Shown here: positions 1 through 7,738 of the stretch, in pieces
Layout of the letters: each line of letters begins with the position of its first letter
How positions within the stretch are numbered: position 1 is the stretch's first letter
Assembly: GCA_964404445.1 (NCBI GenBank)
Contig: CAYOJW010000002.1
Location: forward strand, 62,001 to 126,000
DNA length: 64,000 nucleotides
Source of the DNA: UBA2336 sp964404445
Lineage (GTDB): Bacteria > Bacteroidota > Bacteroidia > Cytophagales > Cyclobacteriaceae
Reading direction: 5' to 3'
Program-made: the position numbers and the translations under genes
Notes under the pieces: model-generated
What the model saw: the letters and a program-made list of their open reading frames with translations, nothing else
Databases searched by the model: none
Told to the model about the DNA's origin: nothing

Positions 1-122
1 TTTCTTGTTACCGGGTTCCACCAAATTTCATGGCTCCCAGCGGCTTGTCTATAAAACTCAAAACCGAACAACTTCAGTCGTTTAATTATATCGCGGTATC
101 TGAATCCAGCTAATCGCCCCAT
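1..122 (-). CDS. hicA: HicA-type mRNA interferase toxin (partial, cut by window edge)
   Basis: The minus strand reads from an ATG at 122 to the window edge and gives about 40 residues beginning MGRLAGFRYRDIIKRL, then GFEFYRQAAGSHEIWWNP. This matches the HicA/YcfA fold, a small dsRBD-like RNase. The GSH segment holds the histidine expected to be catalytic in this family. It starts 11 nt after the stop of the HicB-like gene, so the two form one transcript in the order antitoxin then toxin. The C-terminus lies outside the window. The family call is firm for so short a piece; activity is inferred. Confidence 0.8.
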   Translation of the reverse strand, partial: MGRLAGFRYRDIIKRLKLFGFEFYRQAAGSHEIWWNPVTR

Positions 123-133
123 GCACGGAACTG

Positions 134-358
134 TTACAGGCCAACAACCAACGGATAATCGAAATTATCAGAAACAACCTGAAGGTTATCAATCTGGCCT
201 TCTTGTGCCTCTATCAATTTTTTAGCCACATCTCTGGCAATCTCTACCGTTTCGGCAATGGTTCTTCCCTGGGCAATAAGCCCCTGAACACTATCCGAAG
301 TAGCTAAGTAAAAGCCTTCCGGAAGTTTTTGTATATGTAAATTAACCACTCGCTCCAT
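134..358 (-). CDS. hicB: HicB-family antitoxin
   Basis: A 74-residue protein with the short HicB partial-RNase-H fold: a beta-hairpin (VVNLHIQKLPEGFYLATS), the SVQGLIAQGRTIAETVEIA signature, then a helix. It lacks the C-terminal ribbon-helix-helix or HTH domain of longer HicB proteins, so DNA binding is uncertain and it may act only by binding the toxin. It lies directly upstream of hicA on the same strand, and is divergent from rqcH with an 88-nt gap that should hold both promoters. Confidence 0.85.
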   Translation of the reverse strand: MERVVNLHIQKLPEGFYLATSDSVQGLIAQGRTIAETVEIARDVAKKLIEAQEGQIDNLQVVSDNFDYPLVVGL

Positions 359-446
359 AAAAAATTATTTTATCAAAGATAACAAAAATAACAGAAGTAT
401 ATTTGAACCCTCTGCCATTGGCAAAAACCAATTATCCGCAACAAGC

Positions 447-2000
447 GTGCACAACAATTACTACTTTCTTCGAAAACTTTCTGCACAACTTGAAGCTATC
501 CTCACCGGGTCGGTTATTTCGGAATGTTACAGTCAGCATAAAGATGAGCTGATTATTCGTTTTGAAATCAAAGAGAAATCGTTTTACATAAAAGCCAGCC
601 TGCAATCGGAGTTTTGTTGCTTAGCCTTTCCGGCCGATTTTAACCGTGCCCGTAAAAACAGTGTTGACTTGTTTGAGCCGGTCATCGGCCAACGGATTGA
701 AACGATTACCCAATACACCAACGAGCGAAGTTTTTCCATCGACCTCACCGATGGTTATTCGTTATTATTTAAAATGCACGGCAACCGCGCCAACATTGTG
801 TTGTTTCAACAGGGTGAAGCCATCCGGCTTTTCCGCAATCATTTAACAACCGACTCCGGTATTAACCTGAACGCCCTGCACCGCGAAATTGATTTCAGCT
901 TTGAAGCCTTTGAACAAAACATTGCTTCGCCCGAGCGGCTTTACTATACATTCGGAAAAGTGGTGTGGCGTTTTCTGGAACGTAACCAGTTCAGCGAAAA
1001 ATCGGATGTAGAAAAATGGCAGGCTATACAGGATTTACTGAATTACCTTAATAACCCAACCTATTACATTACCGGGATCGATCAAAAGCTAACGCTATCG
1101 CTCTTTCCGGACGGCAACATTCTGCAAAAGTTTAAAAGTCCGATGGAGGCCGTAAGCGAATTTTTTCTGCACTATACCCGAACGTTCGCCTTTTTCCACG
1201 AACAGAAAGAAGTCCTTGCAAAACTTAAAACAAAATTACAGGGCAGCTTAAATTACCTTGTTAAGGCCAATAAAAAACTAAACGAACTCACTACCGATAC
1301 ACATTACAAAACGTGGGCTGATCTGGTAATGGCCAATTTACACGCCATCAAACCCGGACAGGAAAAAATTGAACTTCCGGATTTTTATACAGAGAATAAA
1401 CTGATCGAGATTAAACTCAAGAAAGACCTGTCAGCACAAAAAAATGCCGAGGTGTTTTATCGTAAAGCTAAAAACCAACAGATCGAAATACAAAAACTAA
1501 CCGAAAGTTTTCAGGCCAAACAAAAAGAAGTTGCCGATACACAACAAAAAATTACAGCCTTTGAAAACGCTGAAGATTTAAAATCATTGCGGAACTTAAT
1601 TACCAACTCCGGACTTAAAACCGAAGCATCAGAAAAAGAAAACCCACTGCCCTACCACGAAGTAGTGTTTAACGGGTACAAAATCTGGATCGGAAAAAAC
1701 GCCCGGCACAACGATACGCTTACGCTGAAACATTCTTTCAAAGAAGATTTATGGCTTCACGCCAAAGATGTAGCGGGGTCGCACGTAGTGATTAAGTATC
1801 AGGCTGGAAAGAAATTCCCAAAAGATGTGATTGAACGTGCAGCACAGCTCGCAGCATTCAACTCGAAACGTAAAACCGAATCGTTGGCGCCCGTAGCCTA
1901 TACCCCGAAAAAATATGTACGCAAACGCAAAGGCGATCCGGCAGGTGCCGTAGTGGTTGAACGCGAAGAAGTAATTTTAGTAAAACCAACAGGAATATAA
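447..2000 (+). CDS. rqcH: NFACT/RqcH-like ribosome quality-control protein
   Basis: 517 residues. The N-terminal NFACT-N half includes the stretch LLFKMHGNRANIVLF near residues 107-121. A lysine-rich coiled coil occupies about residues 270-385. A C-terminal NFACT-R (DUF814) domain follows, with WIGKNARHNDTLT, DLWLHAKDVAGSHVVI and AAQLAAFNSK. RqcH/Rqc2 proteins bind stalled 50S subunits and direct C-terminal alanine tailing; older annotations call them fibronectin-binding protein. The start is the GTG at 447, the first start in frame. The HAD gene begins at the very next base after the stop, so the two are translationally coupled. Confidence 0.9.
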   Translation: MHNNYYFLRKLSAQLEAILTGSVISECYSQHKDELIIRFEIKEKSFYIKASLQSEFCCLAFPADFNRARKNSVDLFEPVIGQRIETITQYTNERSFSIDLTDGYSLLFKMHGNRANIVLFQQGEAIRLFRNHLTTDSGINLNALHREIDFSFEAFEQNIASPERLYYTFGKVVWRFLERNQFSEKSDVEKWQAIQDLLNYLNNPTYYITGIDQKLTLSLFPDGNILQKFKSPMEAVSEFFLHYTRTFAFFHEQKEVLAKLKTKLQGSLNYLVKANKKLNELTTDTHYKTWADLVMANLHAIKPGQEKIELPDFYTENKLIEIKLKKDLSAQKNAEVFYRKAKNQQIEIQKLTESFQAKQKEVADTQQKITAFENAEDLKSLRNLITNSGLKTEASEKENPLPYHEVVFNGYKIWIGKNARHNDTLTLKHSFKEDLWLHAKDVAGSHVVIKYQAGKKFPKDVIERAAQLAAFNSKRKTESLAPVAYTPKKYVRKRKGDPAGAVVVEREEVILVKPTGI

Positions 2001-2612
2001 ATGACACAAACTGATCTCGAAAAATTACAAGTTCTTGACCGCATGACCGAAGGTGATTACGAAGCCTTTCTGTACGATTGCGATGGCACACTGGCCGATA
2101 ACATGATGGCGCACAAATTGGCCTACAAAGAAGTTGCCGCGAATTATGGAATCGACCTCGATATAAATCTCATTAACGAAACCGCAGGCTGGCCAACCGT
2201 GTTGGTCGCGAAGGAAATCTCTAAACGTTATAACGTACCCTTGCCCGATACATTCGCTTCCGAAAAGTCAGCCGTGTTTATCAACAAACATATTCAAAGC
2301 ACACTGCCGATTGTTTTTGTGTACGAACATTTAAAAAAGAATGTGGGCAGGAAGAAGATTGGTGTTGTTTCAGGTGGCTCGCGTTCAACTGTTTCGATAA
2401 CACTTACGGTTTTGGGCTTAACTGATCTTATTGATGTGTTAGTTTGTGCAGGTGAAACCCCAAACGGCAAGCCATTTCCCGATCCCTTTTTGAAAGCCGC
2501 ACACGAATTGGGTGTCGATCCGGCAAAATGTATGGTGTTTGAAGATGGCGACCCCGGCACAAAAGCTGCCGAAGCAGCCGGCATGAAATGGATTAGAGTG
2601 GATAAGATTTAA
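2001..2612 (+). CDS. HAD-superfamily phosphatase (beta-phosphoglucomutase-like)
   Basis: 203 residues with all four HAD motifs: YDCDGTLADN (nucleophile and acid Asp, residues about 25-34), VVSGGS (motif II), the Lys in GKPFPDPF (motif III) and FEDGDPG (motif IV). An alpha-helical C1 cap sits between motifs I and II. This arrangement fits the subfamily of beta-phosphoglucomutase, phosphoglycolate phosphatase and sugar-phosphate phosphatases. Substrate cannot be told from sequence. The ATG abuts the rqcH stop, which suggests co-expression without proving a shared function. Confidence 0.88.
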   Translation: MTQTDLEKLQVLDRMTEGDYEAFLYDCDGTLADNMMAHKLAYKEVAANYGIDLDINLINETAGWPTVLVAKEISKRYNVPLPDTFASEKSAVFINKHIQSTLPIVFVYEHLKKNVGRKKIGVVSGGSRSTVSITLTVLGLTDLIDVLVCAGETPNGKPFPDPFLKAAHELGVDPAKCMVFEDGDPGTKAAEAAGMKWIRVDKI

Positions 2613-2893
2613 TCGATTGCCAAACACTGTTCTACTCTGCTGTTGTTGGTTACTGCGTGAGTTAAAGATCATGGCACAAGCGGACGTGCTTGTCGCACAA
2701 CTACCATTTCAATACTATATAAACATTTTAGACAGCATTTAAAACAGTTGCGCATTTCGGATATTTCAGGTGTTACGTATTTTGAGTATCTCTAATTATT
2801 CGCCTGAAAATCAGGTTTGTAGAGGTAGATGAGTTACGTATATTTGGGAGTTGTGTGCTATGTTAGGGAACCCCTACACTCAAAAGAACGAAT
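2613..2893. other. Non-coding region upstream of AIPR gene with cassette-like boundary
   Basis: I find no gene here. The stretch marks a drop in GC content. It has a small hairpin (CCTGAAAATCAGG near 2801-2813), a near-repeat of GTTACGTAT(A)TT at about 2772 and 2833, and a TTGTGTGCTATGTT block at 2851-2864. That block pairs with a sequence after the AIPR stop and is followed by GTTAGGG. It is the likely entry boundary of the acquired islet and must also carry the promoter of the AIPR gene, which I cannot place with confidence. Confidence 0.5.
2851..2864 (+). repeat. Left arm of inverted repeat flanking the AIPR gene
   Basis: TTGTGTGCTATGTT here matches the reverse complement of 4918-4931 at 13 of 14 positions. 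It continues as GTTAGGG, which fits the integron R' core consensus GTTRRRY at six of seven positions. This may be the trailing half of an attC-like recombination site of an upstream cassette; that reading is inference. Confidence 0.55.
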
Positions 2894-4918
2894 ATGGCAA
2901 AAAATGACAAAATACTAATTGACGGTATAATTGACGACAGACTTGAAACTAAAACACCTTCTGACAAAAGAGATGAAGTGTTTGAATATTTTGTATTTGA
3001 GCAGTTGCTAAAAGACTATGACCTTTCTAAAGAAGAAATAGAGTTTGGTAGTGTTGATGGAAGAAATGACGGTGGTATAGACGGTTTTTTCATTTTTGTA
3101 AACGGACATTTACTTACAGACACAGAAAAGTTTTTATGGCCTAAATCGGGTTCTGTTTTGGAAGCTTGGGTTATTACTTGTAAACACCACGACACATTTA
3201 AACAAGCCCCATTGGACAATTTAGTTGCAAGTATTTCTGAACTTTTTGATTTCGCATTAGACGACAATGAACTAAAAGGAGACTATTCTGCCGAATTGCT
3301 TTCTCAACGTAATTGCTTAAAACAAGCATATAGAAAAGTATCACCAAGACTACGAGAGTTTAAAGTCAATTACTATTATGCTTCACGAGGAAACAAAGAA
3401 GACCTCGGAGAGTCTATAATATCACGAGGGAAGCAAGCTGAACAAATCACTAAAGATTTTTTTGGCAACAGTCAAACTTTATTTGACTTTATTGGTTCTA
3501 CAGAATTAGTCGAGTTACATAGAAAAGCCCCCAACTTTTCATTAGAACTTCCTTTTTCAGACGACTTGTCCAGCGGAGAGACTTACATTCTTCTTGTCAA
3601 GCTAAAAGACTATTACAATTTCCTTTCTGACAATGGCAAATTAAGGCGGTATCTCTTTGATTCTAACGTAAGAGATTTTATGGGACTTAACAGAGTTAAC
3701 GAGGATATAAGAAACACTCTACTTAACGACAATTCCCCCGATTTTTGGTGGTTAAATAATGGCATAACCATTCTTGCAACAGGTGCAAGTATGGTAGGTA
3801 AATCCATACAAATCCAAGACATTCAAATAGTCAACGGACTACAAACTTCAGAGTCAATTTTTAGATATTTTGATGGAGGCGGAATTGATGTTAGTAATCG
3901 TTCTGTTTTAGTTAAAGTAATTGTTTCTAACAATACCGAAAACAGAGACGAAATTATTAGAGCTACGAACAACCAAACAATTGTAGAATTGTCAGCATTA
4001 CACGCTACAGACAAAATACAACGAGATGTTGAAGAAGCATTAAAACTCAATGAATATTATTACGAGAGACGAACCAATTATTATAAAAATCAAGGAGCCC
4101 CTCTTGAGAGAATAGTAACACCTCTTTATTTGGCGGGTGGTTTTTTAAGTCTTATTCTAAAAGCACCTGAACAAGCAAGTAATCTTAAATCAAAGTTTAT
4201 GCGAATTGAAGATTCTTACAATAAAGTTTTTTCAAACAATACGGATTTGCAAGTTTGGTCAAAAATCGCATTTATACTAAAAACAACAGATACCTTTTTA
4301 GAAGGGAAAAGACCTAAAATAAACGGTTCAAGTGAACACTTTCTGAAATATAGACGACATTTCGTGAGCTTTATAGCGTTGAGTAAAATTTTAAAAAACT
4401 TTAATTTTACTGTTTACGACTTGATTTCAATGGATAATGCACAATTTAATTTTCAAGAATTAGAAGAAAGTTGGAGTAAAATTAAAAATGTGGTATCTTC
4501 TCAATTTGCAAAATCAAAAATAGGTAGAGCTGCATTCCTTAGTGTTTGCGAAGAAATTAATAAAGCAAACGACATAAAAGGCTACGACAGACTTGTCCAT
4601 AATTATGGTGTCAATAATGAAAAGTTTATTGTTCAAAGAAGAACACCCAAGCACGTGGCAAAAAACATCACATCTGAATTTATAAATCAAGTTGACAGCA
4701 TTCTACCTAAACAACCTTGGAAACCAGGCACACATAAATTAATTGCAAAAGAATTATCGTGCTCGGAATCAGAAATATTTTTCGCAGTTGAAATTTTAAT
4801 CAAAACAGGCAAACGGTATAGACAAAAAGACGGTATTATTTATGACAACAAAGGCGTAATAGTTGAAATAGACAAAGAACGTGTAGATGAAAAATCATTA
4901 AAACTGAAAGAACGATAA
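2894..4918 (+). CDS. AIPR-family abortive phage infection protein with N-terminal nuclease-like region
   Basis: 674 residues. The AIPR core is recognisable by YLFDSNVRDFMGLNRVNEDI (residues about 253-272), FWWLNNGITI (about 284-293) and IQIVNGLQTSESIF. The N-terminus resembles an Mrr/PD-(D/E)XK nuclease: a conserved Asp, then GRNDGGIDG (about 56-64) and WVITCKHH (about 92-99), where T-x-K stands in for the usual (E/Q)-x-K. The last 70 residues look like a small winged helix. AIPR proteins are linked to abortive phage resistance, and nuclease activity is inferred. The gene is strongly AT-rich against its neighbours, which suggests transfer. A near-perfect inverted repeat brackets it and an intron remnant follows its stop. 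Confidence 0.85.
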   Translation: MAKNDKILIDGIIDDRLETKTPSDKRDEVFEYFVFEQLLKDYDLSKEEIEFGSVDGRNDGGIDGFFIFVNGHLLTDTEKFLWPKSGSVLEAWVITCKHHDTFKQAPLDNLVASISELFDFALDDNELKGDYSAELLSQRNCLKQAYRKVSPRLREFKVNYYYASRGNKEDLGESIISRGKQAEQITKDFFGNSQTLFDFIGSTELVELHRKAPNFSLELPFSDDLSSGETYILLVKLKDYYNFLSDNGKLRRYLFDSNVRDFMGLNRVNEDIRNTLLNDNSPDFWWLNNGITILATGASMVGKSIQIQDIQIVNGLQTSESIFRYFDGGGIDVSNRSVLVKVIVSNNTENRDEIIRATNNQTIVELSALHATDKIQRDVEEALKLNEYYYERRTNYYKNQGAPLERIVTPLYLAGGFLSLILKAPEQASNLKSKFMRIEDSYNKVFSNNTDLQVWSKIAFILKTTDTFLEGKRPKINGSSEHFLKYRRHFVSFIALSKILKNFNFTVYDLISMDNAQFNFQELEESWSKIKNVVSSQFAKSKIGRAAFLSVCEEINKANDIKGYDRLVHNYGVNNEKFIVQRRTPKHVAKNITSEFINQVDSILPKQPWKPGTHKLIAKELSCSESEIFFAVEILIKTGKRYRQKDGIIYDNKGVIVEIDKERVDEKSLKLKER

Positions 4919-4931
4919 ACACAGCACACAA
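4918..4931 (-). repeat. Right arm of inverted repeat flanking the AIPR gene
   Basis: AACACAGCACACAA overlaps the last base of the stop codon and is the inverted partner of 2851-2864 (13 of 14 bases). The antisense group II intron remnant starts inside or directly after it (intron end ..CTACTCGAT, boundary 4930-4932). An intron on the bottom strand therefore landed in or next to this arm. Group IIC-attC introns are known to insert into the bottom strand of attC sites. Confidence 0.55.
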
Positions 4932-5200
4932 TCGAGTAGACGGCCTCGCCAGTTGTAACTGACGAGGTGCGCCTCTCACACCACTGTACGTACGGGTCGC
5001 GTATACAGCGGTTCATTAAGTTGTGGAGCTACTGTGGAGTAATAGGCAAACATAGATTCGTACCCTCGTTTGGCAAGGCGTTGCAACGTAATGGTGGTTC
5101 GCATAATGGGGCTTCGGGCTACTGCCCATCCTCCCATTCGTGTTCTGCTCCACGCATACGCCTGTCGGGATGGAACTCCGAGTGTAATAAACATTGATTT
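4931..5200 (-). mobile_element. Truncated group II intron (maturase C-terminus, domain V, domain VI)
   Basis: On the minus strand, 5194-4976 encodes the tail of a group II intron reverse transcriptase/maturase, with TLGVPSRQAYAWS, RTRMGGWAVARSP and TTITLQRLAKRGYESM. Next comes a domain-V-like hairpin (about 4979-5014) with a 9-bp lower helix, a CG bulge and an upper helix. Then comes a domain VI hairpin with arms CCTCGTCAGT/ACTGGCGAGG and the end CTACTCGAT. The domain V triad position reads AAC instead of AGC and the loop is not GNRA, so it is probably catalytically dead. The 5' domains and most of the RT are missing; the break lies near 5195-5216. Confidence 0.78.
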
Positions 5201-5231
5201 CTTATAAATTTGCTGTTTGAAAGAATTGAAT

Positions 5232-6056
5232 ATGGCAAAGAATAAAAAAATAAATGTTCAGGGTGTTGAAATTGTTTTGTATGAAGACAATAGCAAAGAT
5301 TTTATATCCCTAACCGATATAGCACGACACAAAGACCCCGACCATACGGATACTATCATTCAAAACTGGATGAGAAACCGAAATACCATTGAACTTTTGG
5401 GTTTTTGGGAAACAATTTACAATCCCGATTTTAAACCCCTCGAATTCGAGGGGTTTAGAAAACAGGCAGGGCTGAACAGTTTTGTAATGACCCCGAAACG
5501 TTGGATAGAAAGCACCAATGCTGTAGGAGTTGTTTCAAAAGCAGGTCGTTACGGAGGAACTTTTGCCCATAAAGACATCGCTTTGGAATTTGCATCTTGG
5601 ATTTCCATAGAGTTTAAATTTTACGTTATCAAAGAGTTTCAACGCTTGAAAGATGACGAAAACAATAGACTAAAATTAGAATGGAATTTACAACGGACAA
5701 TTTCCAAAATCAATTATCAAATCCATACAGACGCAATTAAGGAAAACCTTATCCCAAGAGAAATCACCAAACAACAGGCAAGTTTTGTTTACGCCAACGA
5801 AGCCGACTTATTGAATGTTGCTCTTTTTGGAATTACCGCCAAAGAGTGGCGGGACAACAACGCAGACAAAAGCGGAAATATCAGAGATTATGCGACATTA
5901 GAACAGTTGGTTGTGTTAAGCAATATAGAAAGTATTAACGCTTTACTTATCCGACAAGGTTTGACACAAAACGAACGACTTATCCAATTAAACAAAACTG
6001 CCATAACACAAATGAAATCGTTACTTGAAAGTAATACAATCAAGAAACTAAAATAG
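5232..6056 (+). CDS. KilA-N domain protein
   Basis: 274 residues from the ATG at 5232; a TTG 15 nt earlier is less likely. The N-terminal third is a KilA-N domain: ISLTDIARHKDPDHTDTIIQ, NWMRNRNTIELLGFWE, then WIESTNAVGVVSKAGRYGGT and HKDIALEFASWIS (about residues 25-135). The C-terminal part is helical, with ALFGITAKEWRDNN and a leucine-rich tail. KilA-N proteins are DNA-binding proteins of phages and mobile elements and are common on Bacteroidota islands; a regulatory or anti-phage role is inferred. The gene is AT-rich like the AIPR gene. It starts about 30 nt after one intron remnant and ends 2 nt before another. Confidence 0.85.
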   Translation: MAKNKKINVQGVEIVLYEDNSKDFISLTDIARHKDPDHTDTIIQNWMRNRNTIELLGFWETIYNPDFKPLEFEGFRKQAGLNSFVMTPKRWIESTNAVGVVSKAGRYGGTFAHKDIALEFASWISIEFKFYVIKEFQRLKDDENNRLKLEWNLQRTISKINYQIHTDAIKENLIPREITKQQASFVYANEADLLNVALFGITAKEWRDNNADKSGNIRDYATLEQLVVLSNIESINALLIRQGLTQNERLIQLNKTAITQMKSLLESNTIKKLK

Positions 6057-6058
6057 AA

Positions 6059-6150
6059 GTCGAGTAGGCAAAGGGGAATCTCACCCATAAGCCTCTCACA
6101 GAACCGTACGTGAACCTCTCGATTCATACGGCTCTTCTTAATCCAAAACT
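6059..6150 (-). mobile_element. Group II intron 3' remnant (domains V and VI)
   Basis: The minus strand contains a canonical 34-nt domain V at 6134-6101. It starts GAGCCGTATG (AGC triad intact) and ends CACGTACGGTTC, with a GAATC-GAGA-GGTTC upper stem closed by a GNRA tetraloop. Domain VI follows and ends GCCTACTCGAC, with the branch-point A in the CCTACTC context. No reverse transcriptase or 5' domains are present upstream. The 3' end sits 2 nt after the KilA-N stop codon. This is a second, independent intron tail with better preserved catalytic RNA than the one at 4931-5200. Confidence 0.8.
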
Positions 6151-6170
6151 TCCACACTGTTCGACATTTG

Positions 6171-6188
6171 TCCCGATAGTTATCGGGA
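6171..6188. repeat. Short interspersed palindrome
   Basis: TCCCGATAGTTATCGGGA is an 8-bp perfect inverted repeat with a 2-nt centre. Palindromes of this form (CCCGATAnnTATCGGG) recur in intergenic regions of Cytophagales genomes. It lies between the intron remnant and the pyk terminator and may be a REP-like element or an extra transcription stop. Confidence 0.6.
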
Positions 6189-6227
6189 TCGAACGACAGA
6201 TAAAAAAGGATTTATAATCCAATAAGT

Positions 6228-6257
6228 AAAATAAAAAAACCGGAATATCTTCCGGCC
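6228..6257 (-). terminator. Rho-independent terminator of pyk
   Basis: Minus strand GGCCGGAA-gata-TTCCGG followed by a run of seven T then ATTTT. The stem is six perfect pairs (6240-6245 with 6250-6255), 35-65 nt downstream of the pyk stop. Confidence 0.75.
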
Positions 6258-6291
6258 TTATTTTGTAATCTAATCTTCAAGGCGCCACGCA

Positions 6292-7719
6292 CTACTTCAC
6301 CACATTAATCTTTAACGTGTTGGTACGTTGGCGCTCTATAATAGGCATACTGGCTAAGGTAATAAACACATCGCCCGGCTGTACGTGGCCTTCGGCTTTG
6401 AGTTTGGCCTCCACATCGGCAATGGTTTCATCGGTTGAGTTCACCTTGTCGTAATAAAATGCACGGGTACCCCATACCAAGTTGATCGAGGTGAGCAACG
6501 ATTTGTTGCTGGTGAACACAAAAATATTGGTGTCCGGGCGGTACGCTGACGACTTAAACGCGGTATATCCCGATGAGGTCATACCCACAATGGCTTTCGC
6601 GCCAACATCTTTTGCCAGCTTACAGGCCGACAGCACCAGGCTGTCGTGAATGTAGGTTGACGATGTTGTATCGATTTCACGGAAACGGTAATACATATTG
6701 GGGTTCTTTTCTACCGAACTGATGGTACGCACCATCGTGCGGATAACTTCAAGCGGGTATTTGCCGGCAGCCGTTTCGGCCGACAGCATCACGGCATCGG
6801 CACCATCCATTACAGCATTGGCTACATCGTTAACCTCGGCACGGGTGGGGCGCGGGTTTTCAATCATGCTTTCCATCATTTGCGTAGCCACAATTACAGG
6901 TTTGCCGGCACGGTTGCATTTCTCTACCAGCATCTTTTGTACCATGGGCACTTCTTCCAGCCAAATTTCAACACCCAAATCGCCACGGGCAACCATTACG
7001 GCATCGGTAGCGGCAATTACACCATCGATGTTGCTCAATGCTTCGGGCTTTTCAATTTTTGCCACAATGCGCGAAGTAGCCTGGGCGTTGTTAATGCGGT
7101 TGCGTAAATCTTCAATATCCGATGCCTTGCGCACGAACGACAGGGCGATCCAGTCGATGTTGTTCTTTAAGCCAAGTTCAAGGTCTTCAATATCTTTTTC
7201 GGTAAGCGAAGGCGCGGTTACTTTCGAAAACGGCAGGTTAATGCCTTTGCGCGATTTCAGCGGGCCGCCATACACCACTTCGGTAATTACTTCAATGTTT
7301 TTTACTTCTTTAACCTTGAGTTCTATTTTGCCATCATCAATCAAAATCATGTCGCCCGGCTTTACATCGTTGGGCAGGTTGGTGTACGAGGTACTGGCAA
7401 TATCTTTATTACCAACCAATTGCGTAGTGGTAACGGTAAACGTATCGCCCTGCGCAAGCACCACATCGGGAGCCATTTCCTGTATTCTGATTTTCGGGCC
7501 CTGCAAGTCTAACAACAGCGCCACGTTTGTGTTTTCTTCCTGATTGATTTCACGCACCGCATCAATCACCTTTTGGTGATCGGCATGTGTACCGTGCGAA
7601 AAATTGAGCCTGAACACATCAACACCTTCCTGCACTAAGGCTTTCAGCATGGTTTTGTTGTTTGATGCCGGGCCAACGGTGGCAACAATTTTTGTTTTGT
7701 TGAATGTGATTTTTTCCAT
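6292..7719 (-). CDS. pyk: Pyruvate kinase
   Basis: 475 residues, the normal length. Motifs run in order: TKIVATVGPAS, DVFRLNFSHGT (substrate Arg and Asn), LLDLQGPKIR, the B-domain (about 70-170), SFVRKASDIEDL, IVAKIEKPEAL (catalytic Lys and metal Glu), VMVARGDLGVE, VIVATQMMESM and SAETAAGKYP. The C-terminal effector domain follows. It converts PEP and ADP to pyruvate and ATP, the last step of glycolysis. The gene for the IPExxxVDY protein lies 19 nt upstream on the same strand, so the two probably share a transcript. Confidence 0.97.
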   Translation of the reverse strand: MEKITFNKTKIVATVGPASNNKTMLKALVQEGVDVFRLNFSHGTHADHQKVIDAVREINQEENTNVALLLDLQGPKIRIQEMAPDVVLAQGDTFTVTTTQLVGNKDIASTSYTNLPNDVKPGDMILIDDGKIELKVKEVKNIEVITEVVYGGPLKSRKGINLPFSKVTAPSLTEKDIEDLELGLKNNIDWIALSFVRKASDIEDLRNRINNAQATSRIVAKIEKPEALSNIDGVIAATDAVMVARGDLGVEIWLEEVPMVQKMLVEKCNRAGKPVIVATQMMESMIENPRPTRAEVNDVANAVMDGADAVMLSAETAAGKYPLEVIRTMVRTISSVEKNPNMYYRFREIDTTSSTYIHDSLVLSACKLAKDVGAKAIVGMTSSGYTAFKSSAYRPDTNIFVFTSNKSLLTSINLVWGTRAFYYDKVNSTDETIADVEAKLKAEGHVQPGDVFITLASMPIIERQRTNTLKINVVK

Positions 7720-7738
7720 GGACTAAGAACTACAATGA

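Noticed and set aside
1858..2672. Minus-strand frames over the rqcH end and the HAD gene
   Set aside because: Shadows of well-supported plus-strand genes.
4976..5194. A 72-residue minus-strand reading frame as an independent gene
   Set aside because: It is the C-terminal piece of a group II intron maturase running into domain V, with no start of its own; it is reported as part of the intron remnant.
6698..7543. Long plus-strand open frame (281 codons) opposite pyk
   Set aside because: It is an antisense shadow of pyruvate kinase with Ser/Thr-rich low-complexity translation and no family resemblance.
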